A stretch of DNA of 64,000 bases, taken from the NCBI GenBank assembly GCA_023444095.1, contig JAEZRP010000036.1:62001-126000 (forward strand), read 5' to 3'. Source of the DNA: Bacillota bacterium. Its GTDB lineage: Bacteria > Bacillota > Clostridia > Christensenellales > Aristaeellaceae. This document shows positions 40,446-48,927 of the stretch, one piece after another. Within the stretch, counting starts at the first letter, position 1, and each line of letters starts with the position of its first letter. The translations under genes were made by a program, and so were the position numbers. The notes beneath the pieces are model-generated. The model was given only the letters and a program-made list of their open reading frames with translations. It searched no databases and had not been told where the DNA came from.

Positions 40446-42017
40446 ATGCGGACACAGCAGAACATGGTCGCGGAGATCGCGCTCGGCAAGGCGCGCGCCG
40501 ACGCGCAGATCGACGTGCGCGTGATGGCCCCGGACGGCGGCGTCTGCCGAATTCCGGCGTTTCGGACGGGCGGCGGATTATGGAAATTTCGCTATTCGTC
40601 GCCCCTGATCGGCGCGCATCGCTATGTCGTCGACGCGGACGATTCCGACCTGAGCGGCGAATCTGGCGAGATCGAGATCATCCCCTATGAGGGCGACAAT
40701 CCCCTCTATCGCCATGGCCCGATCGGGCGACGCGGGGACGACCTCTACCTGACCCACGCGGACGGAACGCCTTTTTTCTGGATGGGCGACACCTGGTGGA
40801 TGGGCTTCACCACCCGGCTTTCGTGGCCGGAGGGCTTTTACAGGCTCACGCAGGACCGCGTGGAGAAGGGCTTTAACGTCGTGCAGATCATCGCGGGGCT
40901 CTACCCGGACATGCTCCCCTTCGACGAGCGCGGCGCGAACGAGGCGGGCTTTCCATGGGACGAGAGCTTTTCGGAGATCAACGCAGCCTACTTCGACGCG
41001 GCGGATCTGAAGATCGCGCACCTCGTCGAGAGCGGCGTCACGCCCTGCGTGGTCGGCAGCTGGGGCTTCTTCATGCGCTTCGCGGGCATGGAGGTCCTCA
41101 AGCGCCACTGGCGCAACATCATCGCGCGCTGGGCCGCTTACCCGGTATGCTGGTGCGTCGCGGGCGAAGCGAACATGACGTTCTACGGCGATGTCTCGAT
41201 CCCCCACGAGGAACATCTCAGAATGTCGCGCCGCGACTGGAACGAGATGACCCGCTTTGTGAAGGATCACGACCCCTTCCATCGGCTCGTGACCATCCAT
41301 CCGACGCAGAACGGCCATGAGCAGATCGAGGACGAAAGTCTTCTCGACCTCGACATGCTCCAGACGGGCCACGGAAGCTTTCACTCCATCGTGCCTACCA
41401 TGAAGCAGGTGAAATCCGCGCTCGATCGCAAAAAACTCCCCGTCATCGACGCGGAGGTGTGCTATGAGGGCATCTGCAACTCAAGCTACGACGACGTGCA
41501 GCGCTACCTGTTCTGGATGAACATCATGCTCGGCGCGTGCGGTCAGACCTACGGCGCGAACGGCATCTGGCAGCTGAACACGGCGGATAGCCCCTACGGC
41601 GTCTCTCCCCACGGCGCGCACTGGGGAAACACCCCATGGGAGGTCGCCTATAAGCTGCCGGGCTCGTTCCAGGTCGGCGCGGCGAAGAAGCTCTGGACGC
41701 GGTTCGAGTGGTGGAATTTTGAGATGCACCCGGAGTGGATCGACAAGCCCTGCTCTCTTTCGGCCATGGACGGCTCGTTCGCGGCGGGCATTCCGGGCAA
41801 GGTGCGCGTGATCTTCCGCCCGTTCTGGGGCGGCTATACGGGCAGACTCGCCGTCAAGGGGCTCGAGCCGGACGTCAGCTACCGCGCGTTCCACTTCAAC
41901 CCCGTGACGGGCGAGGAAACGGACTGCGGACGCGTCCAGCCGGACGAAAACGGCGCGTGGCTTTCCCCGCAGGTGAACGCGTTTCAGGACTGGGTGACGG
42001 TTCTGTACGCCGATTGA
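40446..42017 (+). CDS. DUF4038-type glycoside hydrolase (apiosidase-like) with DUF5060 N terminus
   Basis: 523 residues. Order of parts: a beta-sandwich N terminus of DUF5060 type (residues ~10-95, LWKFRYSSPLIGAHRYVV), a TIM-barrel DUF4038 catalytic domain (~105-430; FFWMGDTWWMGF, WCVAGEANMTFYG with a candidate catalytic Glu, PVIDAEVCYEG with a second Glu), and a C-terminal beta-sandwich of putative collagen-binding type (~435-523). Relatives cut rare sugars from plant pectic polymers. No signal peptide is seen, so it probably acts on imported oligosaccharides. The start at 40446 has AAAGGAA about 11 bases upstream. Confidence 0.82.
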   Translation: MRTQQNMVAEIALGKARADAQIDVRVMAPDGGVCRIPAFRTGGGLWKFRYSSPLIGAHRYVVDADDSDLSGESGEIEIIPYEGDNPLYRHGPIGRRGDDLYLTHADGTPFFWMGDTWWMGFTTRLSWPEGFYRLTQDRVEKGFNVVQIIAGLYPDMLPFDERGANEAGFPWDESFSEINAAYFDAADLKIAHLVESGVTPCVVGSWGFFMRFAGMEVLKRHWRNIIARWAAYPVCWCVAGEANMTFYGDVSIPHEEHLRMSRRDWNEMTRFVKDHDPFHRLVTIHPTQNGHEQIEDESLLDLDMLQTGHGSFHSIVPTMKQVKSALDRKKLPVIDAEVCYEGICNSSYDDVQRYLFWMNIMLGACGQTYGANGIWQLNTADSPYGVSPHGAHWGNTPWEVAYKLPGSFQVGAAKKLWTRFEWWNFEMHPEWIDKPCSLSAMDGSFAAGIPGKVRVIFRPFWGGYTGRLAVKGLEPDVSYRAFHFNPVTGEETDCGRVQPDENGAWLSPQVNAFQDWVTVLYAD

Positions 42018-42044
42018 TCCGCATTTGATCGCGGCGACGAAGCA

Positions 42045-42209
42045 TCATGGGTCGGCGCTGTCCGGCATGGTTTCGGCGGCGCCCGCTCCGCCGCGCGGCA
42101 AAAACGGAGCGTCCTCCCGCGCGGTCCCCAGCTCAACAAGCCGCTTTACAACGGACGGCCTTATCAGCAGAAGCGTGTTGTCCAAATCAAAAACGATTGC
42201 CCGGAGCAT
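42045..42209 (-). pseudogene. Truncated HAD-superfamily hydrolase remnant
   Basis: A 54-codon frame begins MLRAIVFDLDNTLLL, the exact HAD motif I (DLDNT) with the nucleophile Asp. It continues for about 20 plausible residues (RPSVVKRLVELG), then turns into Gly/Ala/Pro-rich sequence and stops. HAD hydrolases are usually over 200 residues, and motifs II-IV are missing. It starts 36 bases behind the ThrE subunit gene on the same strand, with only a weak ribosome-binding site. The likely reading is a gene whose 3' part was deleted. Confidence 0.6.
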
Positions 42210-42245
42210 GGAAGTTCCCACCGATCCTCGCCGCCTGTATCCGCT

Positions 42246-42689
42246 TCATGGAATCTTTCCTTTCCGCATCCGCCGGACCGCGTAGGCAGCAGACGCCGCG
42301 ATCGAGAGCCCGAGCGCGATTCCGCCCGCCGCGAGGATCGTGCTCGAGCCTGCCGCCGCCGCGTCCGCCGACCGGCCCTGCACCAGCGCGAGCATGGTGT
42401 TGTAAAGCCCGGAACCGGGCACCATGGGGATGACCGCAACGGTCAGAAAGATCGTCGCGGGCGCGCGCAGCTTCGTCGCCAGCGTTTCACCGATCAGCGC
42501 CGCCACCAGGGAACCCAGAAAGATGCCCGCCCACTCGGCGCTCAGTTCCCTCCCAGCCCACACGCTCAACGCGTAGCCCAGGACTGCCGTGACCGACGCG
42601 GGCGCGATCAGCCGCGCGGGCGTTCTGAACAGGAGCGCAAACAGCGCCGACGCGAAAAGGCAGCCGATCGTTTGAATCGCAATCGTCAT
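42246..42689 (-). CDS. Threonine/serine exporter ThrE-type, small subunit (DUF3815 / ThrE_2)
   Basis: 147 residues, about five hydrophobic helices (IQTIGCLFASALFALLFRTP, GIFLGSLVAALIGETLATKL, ATIFLTVAVIPMVPGSGLY). The PMVPGSGLY motif is characteristic of the C-terminal half of the ThrE family. In many Firmicutes ThrE is split in two; the other half overlaps here by four bases (ATGA). Together they probably form a membrane carrier exporting Thr/Ser or dicarboxylates. Confidence 0.85.
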   Translation of the reverse strand: MTIAIQTIGCLFASALFALLFRTPARLIAPASVTAVLGYALSVWAGRELSAEWAGIFLGSLVAALIGETLATKLRAPATIFLTVAVIPMVPGSGLYNTMLALVQGRSADAAAAGSSTILAAGGIALGLSIAASAAYAVRRMRKGKIP

Positions 42690-43453
42690 TTCGCACCGCC
42701 TCCCAAAAGCATCCACGCCGAAATGGAGAGGCCGGCGCCCGCGGCGAGCACGACCGCGCGGATGAGCGCCTCGCCCGCGCGCGACACGCCCGATACCAGG
42801 TCGCCGCGCATGGCGTCCCGGATGGCGTTCGTCATCGCAAGCCCGGGGAGAAGGGGCATCAGCGCCGAGATGATGATCTTGTCCACATCGCCCATCCCGA
42901 AAAATGCGGTCAGAAGGATCGCGCTCATCGCGGTCAGGAACCCGCCCGCGAGGCTCACGAGCGACATGCCCGCCTCCTGGTCGAGCTTCACGACCGCGGC
43001 CTGCGCGACGAACGCGCAGATTCCCGCCGCCGCGATGTCGAAGGGCTTTCCCAGAAACATGAGCGCGAACATCGCCGACGAGCCCGCCGCGATGAGGCAT
43101 TGCGAGAGAAGCCCCCAGCCGCGCCGCGCGGCCACCGCGCAAAGCCGCGCCTCCGCCTCGGAAAGCGTCGTTTGTCCCGCCGCGAGCGCGCGCGAGACCT
43201 CGTTCACCCGGTCGATCTTTGAAAAATCCACGTCCCGCTTTGAGACGCGCGCGATCATCGCCTTGTCGGGGCCGATCTGGAACAGAATCCCCGTCGGAAA
43301 CGCGATCACGTCCGATTCGTAGCCGAACGCCCGGCAGATGTGCCGTGCCGTCTCTTCCGCGCGGTACGTCTCCGCGCCGTTTCGAAGCATCAGCTCGGCC
43401 GCAAGCTTCGCGACCCGCGCCACCTGATTGAGTTTTTCAGTCTCCACGTCCAC
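42686..43453 (-). CDS. Threonine/serine exporter ThrE-type, large subunit (DUF1212)
   Basis: 255 residues. The cytosolic N-terminal part (AKLAAELMLRNGAETYRAEETARHICRAFG, with the conserved NGAET-YR motif) is followed by about five membrane helices (FDIAAAGICAFVAQAAVV, ALMPLLPGLAMTNAIRD). The LPLLPG-like motif and TNAIRD are hallmarks of DUF1212. I set the start at GTG 43453 with GGGGTGAT upstream, because the promoter (TTGACA 43495-43500, GATAAT 43472-43477) leaves the two earlier ATGs untranscribed. Confidence 0.85.
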   Translation of the reverse strand: MDVETEKLNQVARVAKLAAELMLRNGAETYRAEETARHICRAFGYESDVIAFPTGILFQIGPDKAMIARVSKRDVDFSKIDRVNEVSRALAAGQTTLSEAEARLCAVAARRGWGLLSQCLIAAGSSAMFALMFLGKPFDIAAAGICAFVAQAAVVKLDQEAGMSLVSLAGGFLTAMSAILLTAFFGMGDVDKIIISALMPLLPGLAMTNAIRDAMRGDLVSGVSRAGEALIRAVVLAAGAGLSISAWMLLGGGAK

Positions 43454-43471
43454 GACATCACCCCAGCATCC

Positions 43472-43500
43472 ATTATCTCCGAACATCGGCCGCATGTCAA
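43472..43500 (-). promoter_or_regulatory. Promoter of the ThrE operon
   Basis: Minus strand TTGACA (43495-43500), 17-base spacer, GATAAT (43472-43477). The transcript would begin near 43465, giving a leader of about 12 bases. Confidence 0.8.
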
Positions 43501-43521
43501 TTCGATTTGTTTTCGAATGGA

Positions 43522-43550
43522 TTGCTTCCGATGTATTCGCGTGTTAAAAT
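43522..43550 (+). promoter_or_regulatory. Promoter of the ABC exporter operon
   Basis: TTGCTT (43522-43527), 17-base spacer, TAAAAT (43545-43550) with an extended TGT; 20 bases before the GTG start. Confidence 0.65.
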
Positions 43551-43569
43551 GACGCCGGGAGGGAATAAA

Positions 43570-44484
43570 GTGGAAAAGATCATTGAAGTTTCTGGTCTCA
43601 GGAAGGCCTATGGCGCGGTCGAGGCGGTCAGGGGCATCGACTTTTACGCCGAGCGGGGAAAGCTGTTCGCGTTTCTTGGGCCGAACGGCGCGGGCAAATC
43701 TACCACAATTGACATCCTGACGACCATCCTTCGGCCGGACGCGGGCGAGGTCATGATTGACGGCCACATGCTGGGCCAAGGCGACGCGGAGATCCGGCGC
43801 ACCATCGGCGTCGTGTTTCAGGATCACCTCCTCGATCCGCTTTTGACGGTGGAGGAGAACATGCGCGTGCGCGGCGGCTTCTACCATTCGTCCCGGGCAG
43901 AGCTCAATTGGGCGCTCGAGCGGGCGGCGCGCGCAGCCGACGTGACCGACTTTCTGAAAAGGCCCTACGGAAAGCTCTCCGGCGGACAGAAGCGGCGCGC
44001 GGACATCGCCCGCGCGCTCACCCACACGCCGAAGATCCTCTTTCTCGACGAGCCGACGACGGGCCTTGACCCGCAGACCAGAAGGAGCGTGTGGGACAGC
44101 GTGCGCGCGCTTCAGAAAGAGCAGGGGCTGACCGTCTTTCTCACGACCCACTACATGGAGGAGGCCGCAGAGGCCGACTATGTGGTCGTGATCGACATGG
44201 GCGCGATCGCCGCGAAGGGTACGCCCGCGGATCTGCGCGAGACGTACGCGGACGACACGGTGAAGCTCACGCCAACTGACGAAGCCGCGCTTCTCGCGGC
44301 GCTCGACGGCCTGAACGTTTCGCGTGAAATCGTCGCGGGGCGCGTGGTCGTGAAGCTCAAAAAGACGATGGACGCGCTCGCCATTCTCGACGCGTGTCGG
44401 GCGCACATCTCCGGGTTTGAGGTCGCGTCGGGCACCATGGACGACGCCTTTATCGGCATCACGGGAAAGGAGATGCGCGCATGA
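43570..44484 (+). CDS. ABC exporter ATP-binding protein (DrrA-like)
   Basis: 304 residues from GTG 43570 with GGGAGGG 5 bases upstream. Full ABC ATPase: Walker A GPNGAGKSTT, Q-loop FQDHLLDPLLT, signature LSGGQKRRADIARAL, Walker B ILFLDEPTTGLDP, and H-loop THYMEEA. The C-terminal ~80 residues form the DUF4162-like tail of the drug/antibiotic exporter subfamily. It pairs with the ABC-2 permease that starts in the overlap ATGA. The substrate is not indicated. Confidence 0.92.
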   Translation: MEKIIEVSGLRKAYGAVEAVRGIDFYAERGKLFAFLGPNGAGKSTTIDILTTILRPDAGEVMIDGHMLGQGDAEIRRTIGVVFQDHLLDPLLTVEENMRVRGGFYHSSRAELNWALERAARAADVTDFLKRPYGKLSGGQKRRADIARALTHTPKILFLDEPTTGLDPQTRRSVWDSVRALQKEQGLTVFLTTHYMEEAAEADYVVVIDMGAIAAKGTPADLRETYADDTVKLTPTDEAALLAALDGLNVSREIVAGRVVVKLKKTMDALAILDACRAHISGFEVASGTMDDAFIGITGKEMRA

Positions 44485-45338
44485 GATCGCTCGTTGCGAG
44501 AAATCTGAAGGTGTTTTTCCGCGACCGCGCGTCGGTATTCTTCTCGCTGCTCGCGGTGCTCATCATACTGGGGCTGTACGTGCTGTTCCTGGGCGACGTG
44601 ATGATGCAGGAATTCAGCGGCGTCCCCGGCGCGAAGGCGCTGTCTGACAGCTGGATCATGTCCGGCATCCTCGCGGTCATTTCGGTCACGACCGTCCTGG
44701 GCGCGTACGGCACCATGGTCGACGACCGGGTGCACAAGATCATCAAGGACTTTTCAGCATCCCCCCTCGGCCGGGGCAAGCTCGCGGGCAGCTACATCGT
44801 CTCGTCGTTCGTCGTGGGCTCCATCATGACGCTGCTGGCGTTCGCGCTTTCGGAGGTGTACATCGTCGCGCGCGGCGGGACGCTCCTCTCGCTTGCGCAG
44901 GCTGCGAAAGTGATCGGGATCATCCTGCTCTCCGCGCTCTCAAACACCGCCATGATCTCCTTCCTCGTCTCGTTTCTGAAAAGCCAGAACGCGTTCGGCA
45001 CGGCGAGCAGCCTGGTGGGAACCCTCATCGGCTTTCTCACGGGCATCTATATGCCGGTCGGCGTGCTTCCGGAGGCGATGCAGGCGGTCGTGAAGGTGTT
45101 CCCCGTCTCCCACGCGGCGCTGCTTCTCAGAAGGATCATGATGGAAGCGCCCATGGGAACGGTGTTCGCGGGCGCGCCGGAACAGACGGCTCAGGCCTTC
45201 CGGACCGACATGGGTTTGTCGTACTCCCTGGGCGGCGCGCAAATACCCGCGTACGCGAGCGTTGCGATCATCGCGGGCGCGGCGCTCCTCTTCTACGCGC
45301 TATCGGTGATCCGGTTCTCCAGGAAAGGCAAGCAATAG
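44481..45338 (+). CDS. ABC-2 type exporter permease
   Basis: 285 residues, six hydrophobic segments in the ABC-2 arrangement: a first helix (VFFSLLAVLIILGLYVLFL), an external loop, then a block of five (ILAVISVTTVLGAYGTMVDD, SYIVSSFVVGSIMTLLAFAL, FLTGIYMPVGVLPEAMQ). The IYMPVGVLPE motif matches permeases of the DrrB/NodJ type. The start overlaps the ATPase gene stop by four bases. With the ATPase it forms a complete exporter. Confidence 0.88.
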   Translation: MRSLVARNLKVFFRDRASVFFSLLAVLIILGLYVLFLGDVMMQEFSGVPGAKALSDSWIMSGILAVISVTTVLGAYGTMVDDRVHKIIKDFSASPLGRGKLAGSYIVSSFVVGSIMTLLAFALSEVYIVARGGTLLSLAQAAKVIGIILLSALSNTAMISFLVSFLKSQNAFGTASSLVGTLIGFLTGIYMPVGVLPEAMQAVVKVFPVSHAALLLRRIMMEAPMGTVFAGAPEQTAQAFRTDMGLSYSLGGAQIPAYASVAIIAGAALLFYALSVIRFSRKGKQ

Positions 45339-45402
45339 GGCCAGAACGCCTCCCCCCAGATCGTCATAGAATGGCATGAAACGATTGAGGGGGAGACTTT
45401 TC

Positions 45403-45930
45403 ATGCTCAAGCGGACATGCGACCGGGCGGATTGCCCGATGCCACTGTACCAGTCCCTGCTGGGGCGGTATTTCGTCGGATTGTGCAGGGCGGAGTTTGG
45501 CGGGGGGATGTACGCGTGGGCGGGACTGTTCAATCCCCCGCATTCGGGCGTCCTCCTGTTTGCCAACGTCTTTACCGTCGGCGACGTGACGGAGGTTCCT
45601 TTTTCCTTTCAAATCTGGCTGAACGCCGTCACATCAGGCGATCCCAAGACCACCGACATGCAGAGCCCGGCCAACACGGCCATCCTCCCGCTCCCGAAGC
45701 CGCACGTTCAGTTTCTGTTCGCGGAGAATGTGGAGGGGGAACCGACGGGCGGAACGCTGATCTTCGGACGCCGCTGCCCCGCCGAGACGACGATCGTCTC
45801 CGAGGAGGACGGCAAGTTCATTGTCCCGCCGGGCGGAAACTTCCTCGTCAACTGCCTGCCGCCCGAAACGAGCGCCGATAAGTTCCTCGCGCGCGTTGCG
45901 TTCGGCTGGTGGGAGGAGCCCTGCAAATAG
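45403..45930 (+). CDS. DUF6143-like protein, unknown function
   Basis: 175 residues. The ATG at 45403 has GAGGGGGAG about 8 bases upstream; an ATG nine codons earlier has no site. The body is beta-rich: NPPHSGVLLFANVFTVGDV, NTAILPLPKPHVQFLFAENV, PTGGTLIFGRRCPAETTIVSEEDGKFIVPPGGNF, ending in VAFGWWEE. This pattern resembles small Firmicutes proteins of the DUF6143 type, for which no function is known. There is no signal peptide. It follows the exporter permease by 64 bases and may be read from the same message. Confidence 0.55.
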   Translation: MLKRTCDRADCPMPLYQSLLGRYFVGLCRAEFGGGMYAWAGLFNPPHSGVLLFANVFTVGDVTEVPFSFQIWLNAVTSGDPKTTDMQSPANTAILPLPKPHVQFLFAENVEGEPTGGTLIFGRRCPAETTIVSEEDGKFIVPPGGNFLVNCLPPETSADKFLARVAFGWWEEPCK

Positions 45931-45999
45931 CGCCAAAAGAATACGCGGCGGCACGGGCGATAGGCCCGGGCCGCCGATATGTTGATTGAATGATCAGTA

Positions 46000-46050
46000 T
46001 GGGATTCTGAAGGGCGCCGATCCTTAAGGGAATCTGGTGACGCCTCCGGC
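46000..46050 (-). repeat. Intergenic hairpin repeat, copy C (degenerate)
   Basis: TGGGATTCTGAAGGGCGCC...CCTTAAGGG...GACGCCTCCGGC matches copies A (23171) and B (24372), though its stem is imperfect. It lies 6 bases behind the stop of the minus-strand ABC-F gene. A GC hairpin (45946-45976) without a T run lies on its other side. Confidence 0.5.
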
Positions 46051-46056
46051 TTACTT

Positions 46057-47658
46057 CTACGTCTCCCCGTTCGCCTCGAGATATTCGAGATACTCGTCAT
46101 ACGTCTCCCGCCGATCGATGAGCCTTCCAGGCAGGATTTCGATCACGCGATTCGCGACGGTCTGCATGACCTCGTGGTCGCGGGAGGCGAAGAGCATGGT
46201 GCCCTTGAAGTCGGACATGCCCTCGTTGAGCGCGGTGATCGCCTCGAGGTCGAGGTGGTTGGTCGGTTCGTCCATGATGAGCACGTTCGCGCCGGAGAGC
46301 ATCATCTTTGCAAGCATGCAGCGCACCTTCTCGCCGCCGGAGAGCACCTTCGCCTCCTTGAGCGCCTCTTCGCCCGAGAACAGCATCCGCCCGAGCCAGC
46401 CGCGCATGGTCGATTCGTGCTGGTCCTCGGAATACTGCCTCAGCCAGTCGATGAGCGAGAGCGAGACGCCGCTAAAGAACGCCGTGTTGTCGGCGGGGAA
46501 GTAGGCGCGCGAGGTCGTGACGCCCCAGACGTAGTCGCCTTCGTCGGGCTCCAACTCGCCCATGATGATCTGGAAGAGCGTCGTGCGCGCGATCTCATCC
46601 TTTCCGGCGAATACGATCTTGTCGCCGGGCCGGACGACGAAGCTCACATTGTCCAGAACTTTTCGCCCGCCGACGGTCTTCGAGATGCCGTTTATGGAGA
46701 GCACGTCGTTGCCCACCTGCCGCGCCTGTTCGAAGTGCACGAACGGGTAGCGGCGGGACGACGGCGTGAAGTTCTCCATCTGGAGGTTGTCGAGGAGCTT
46801 TTTGCGGCTTGTCGCCTGGCGGGACTTCGAGGCGTTCGCGCTGAAGCGACGGATGAATTCCTCGAGCTCCTTCGCCTTCTCCTCGTTGCGTTTCTTCTGG
46901 TCCTTCGCCTGCCGGGTCGCCAATTGCGTGTACTCGTACCAGAAGTCGTAGTTTCCGACGTACATCTGGATTTTTCCGTAGTCGATGTCCACGATGTGGG
47001 TGCACACGTGGTTGAGAAAATGCCTGTCGTGCGAGACGACGATCACGGTGTTGGGGAAGTCCATCAGGAAATCCTCCAGCCACTTGATCGCGTGCCGGTC
47101 GAGGTTGTTGGTCGGCTCGTCCATGAGCAGGATATCCGGCGTCGCGAACAGCGCCTGCGCGAGCAGGACTTTCACCTTCTTCGGGCCGTCCAGCTCGCGC
47201 ATCAGCGCGCGATGATCGTCGCCGCGCACGCCCAGGCCGTTTAACAGCGTTTCCGCGTTCGGTTCGGCGTTCCAGCCGTCGAGCTCCGCGAATTCGCCCT
47301 CGAGTTCGGCGAGCTTCAGCCCGTCCGAATCGTCCATGTCCGTCTTTTCGTAGAGGCGCTCCTTCTCGACCATGATCTCGTAGAGCCGCTTGTGGCCCAT
47401 GAGCACGGTCTCGAGCGCGGTGTGTTCGTTGAACGCGTTGTGGTCCTGCCGGAGAACCGCCAGCCGCTCGCCCGCCTTTAGGACGATGTCGCCCTTCGTG
47501 GGCTCGAGCTCGCCCGACAGGATCCTTAAAAATGTCGATTTGCCCGTACCGTTCGCGCCGATCAACCCGTAGCAGTTGCCCGGCGTGAACTGCACGTTCA
47601 CATCCTTGAAAAGTTCCCTCCCCCCGAATTGAAGGGATATTCCCTGTGCCTGCAACAT
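46057..47658 (-). CDS. ABC-F family ATPase (YkpA/YbiT-like)
   Basis: 533 residues, two ABC domains in one chain without membrane helices, hence a ribosome-associated ABC-F protein rather than a transporter. First domain: Walker A GLIGANGTGKST, signature region MRELDGPKKVKVLLAQAL, ILLMDEPTNNLDRHA. A basic linker (KDQKKRNEEKAKELEEFIRRF) joins them. Second domain: LSGGEKVRCMLAKMML and VLIMDEPTNHLDLEA are intact, but the Walker A position reads AGKDEIARTT, with Arg in place of the key Lys. The ATG at 47658 has AAGGAG 5 bases upstream. These proteins act on the ribosomal E site. Confidence 0.9.
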   Translation of the reverse strand: MLQAQGISLQFGGRELFKDVNVQFTPGNCYGLIGANGTGKSTFLRILSGELEPTKGDIVLKAGERLAVLRQDHNAFNEHTALETVLMGHKRLYEIMVEKERLYEKTDMDDSDGLKLAELEGEFAELDGWNAEPNAETLLNGLGVRGDDHRALMRELDGPKKVKVLLAQALFATPDILLMDEPTNNLDRHAIKWLEDFLMDFPNTVIVVSHDRHFLNHVCTHIVDIDYGKIQMYVGNYDFWYEYTQLATRQAKDQKKRNEEKAKELEEFIRRFSANASKSRQATSRKKLLDNLQMENFTPSSRRYPFVHFEQARQVGNDVLSINGISKTVGGRKVLDNVSFVVRPGDKIVFAGKDEIARTTLFQIIMGELEPDEGDYVWGVTTSRAYFPADNTAFFSGVSLSLIDWLRQYSEDQHESTMRGWLGRMLFSGEEALKEAKVLSGGEKVRCMLAKMMLSGANVLIMDEPTNHLDLEAITALNEGMSDFKGTMLFASRDHEVMQTVANRVIEILPGRLIDRRETYDEYLEYLEANGET

Positions 47659-47707
47659 GTCTTCTCCTTTTCCCTCGCTTCGGAAGGTTTTCATAGACTC
47701 GTATCGA

Positions 47708-47736
47708 ATTCTATGAGAGAACGCAACATCTGTCAA
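47708..47736 (-). promoter_or_regulatory. Promoter of the ABC-F gene
   Basis: Minus strand TTGACA (47731-47736), 17-base spacer, TAGAAT (47708-47713), 50 bases before the start codon. Confidence 0.8.
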
Positions 47737-47777
47737 CCATATACAGGCTAAACTTCTGTCAACGAAGGAGCATCCCC

Positions 47778-48908
47778 ATGAAAAGATCGCTTCTGACCGC
47801 GCATTCCGGGTGTGACGGGACGCCCGACAACTCCATGGAATTCGTCCGGTACGCGCTGACATTGGGCGTCGACTGCATCGAGGTGGATATCCGGCGCGGG
47901 AAAGCGGGCGCGCTCATCCTCGCGCACGACGAGTCCGGCGAGGGAACGCCCCTGCGGGATGCGTTTTTCGCGCTCGCGGCACAAACGGGGGCGAAGATCA
48001 ACTGCGACCTGAAGGAAGCGGAGCTCGAGGAAGCCGTCTACGCCCTCGCGGCGGAATGCGGCGTATCGGACAGGCTCGCCTATTCCGGCACGGTTGTAAG
48101 GTGCGCCGCTACGAAGAGGGTCGACTGGTATTTGAACATCGAGCTGCTGTTTCCCGAATGCCGCTCGTATAAGGATGTCACCCCCGAAGCCGCCCTCGCG
48201 CGCATCGAGGCCGGCATGCAGAAATCCGGTGCGCGCTGCCTCAACGCCCACCATTCCATCGCCGACACGCCCCTCTATGCCATGCTCTGGGCGCGCGGCA
48301 TCCCGCTCTCCCTGTGGACGCCGTCCGAGGGGCCGCTTCTCACCCGCTTCCTCGCGGACGGAGTCTATAACGTCACCACTCGCGCGGCACGGCTCGCCTG
48401 CGCGCTCAGGGACGATGCCCGACAAATCGAGCTTGTGAAATTCGCCTCCGAGGACGACTTCCCGCTCTTTGAACGCGTGGTCTATAACGAGCCGGCGATG
48501 AAGATGAACATGGGGAGACCGTTTGCGCCGGAGGAGGCGCGCTACCTCTTCGACGCGATCCTCGCGCGCAACGGGGAAGGCCGGTTCGGACAATATCAGG
48601 CGTTTCTGCGCGCCACAGGGGAGCACATCGGCATGTGCGCTCTCTGGGTGAATGAGGAAGCGGGGGAGGCCGAAATCGAGTATGTCCTCCTCCCGGAATA
48701 CTGGGGCGCTGGCTTCGGGACGGCCCTCGCGCGCATGCTCGCGGACATGGCCGCGGCAGTCCCGGCGGTCAAAACGCTCGCCGCCATCACTTCCCCGGAC
48801 AACGCCGCCTCGCGCCGGATCCTCCGGAAGCTGGGCTTCCGCTCGGCGGGGGTGTACGAAACGGAGGATGGCACGCGCGCGGAGCGTTTCGAGCGCGCGG
48901 CGCGCTGA
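47778..48908 (+). CDS. GDPD-like phosphodiesterase domain fused to a GNAT acetyltransferase
   Basis: 376 residues. Residues 1-220 resemble glycerophosphodiester phosphodiesterases: AHSG with the catalytic His near residue 8, PDNSMEF in place of PENT, VDCIEVDIRRGK with the metal-binding Glu and Asp, LAHDES, and a late SLWTPSEGP...DGVYNVTTR strand. The usual HRG Arg is Ser and the PEN Glu is Asp. Residues 225-376 form a RimJ/RimL-type GNAT domain (EYVLLPEYWGAGFGTALARML, NAASRRILRKLGF). Whether the first domain is active is open. GAAGGAG lies 7 bases before the ATG; a strong terminator follows. Confidence 0.78.
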   Translation: MKRSLLTAHSGCDGTPDNSMEFVRYALTLGVDCIEVDIRRGKAGALILAHDESGEGTPLRDAFFALAAQTGAKINCDLKEAELEEAVYALAAECGVSDRLAYSGTVVRCAATKRVDWYLNIELLFPECRSYKDVTPEAALARIEAGMQKSGARCLNAHHSIADTPLYAMLWARGIPLSLWTPSEGPLLTRFLADGVYNVTTRAARLACALRDDARQIELVKFASEDDFPLFERVVYNEPAMKMNMGRPFAPEEARYLFDAILARNGEGRFGQYQAFLRATGEHIGMCALWVNEEAGEAEIEYVLLPEYWGAGFGTALARMLADMAAAVPAVKTLAAITSPDNAASRRILRKLGFRSAGVYETEDGTRAERFERAAR

Positions 48909-48927
48909 CGGGCGACCCAATTCCATG

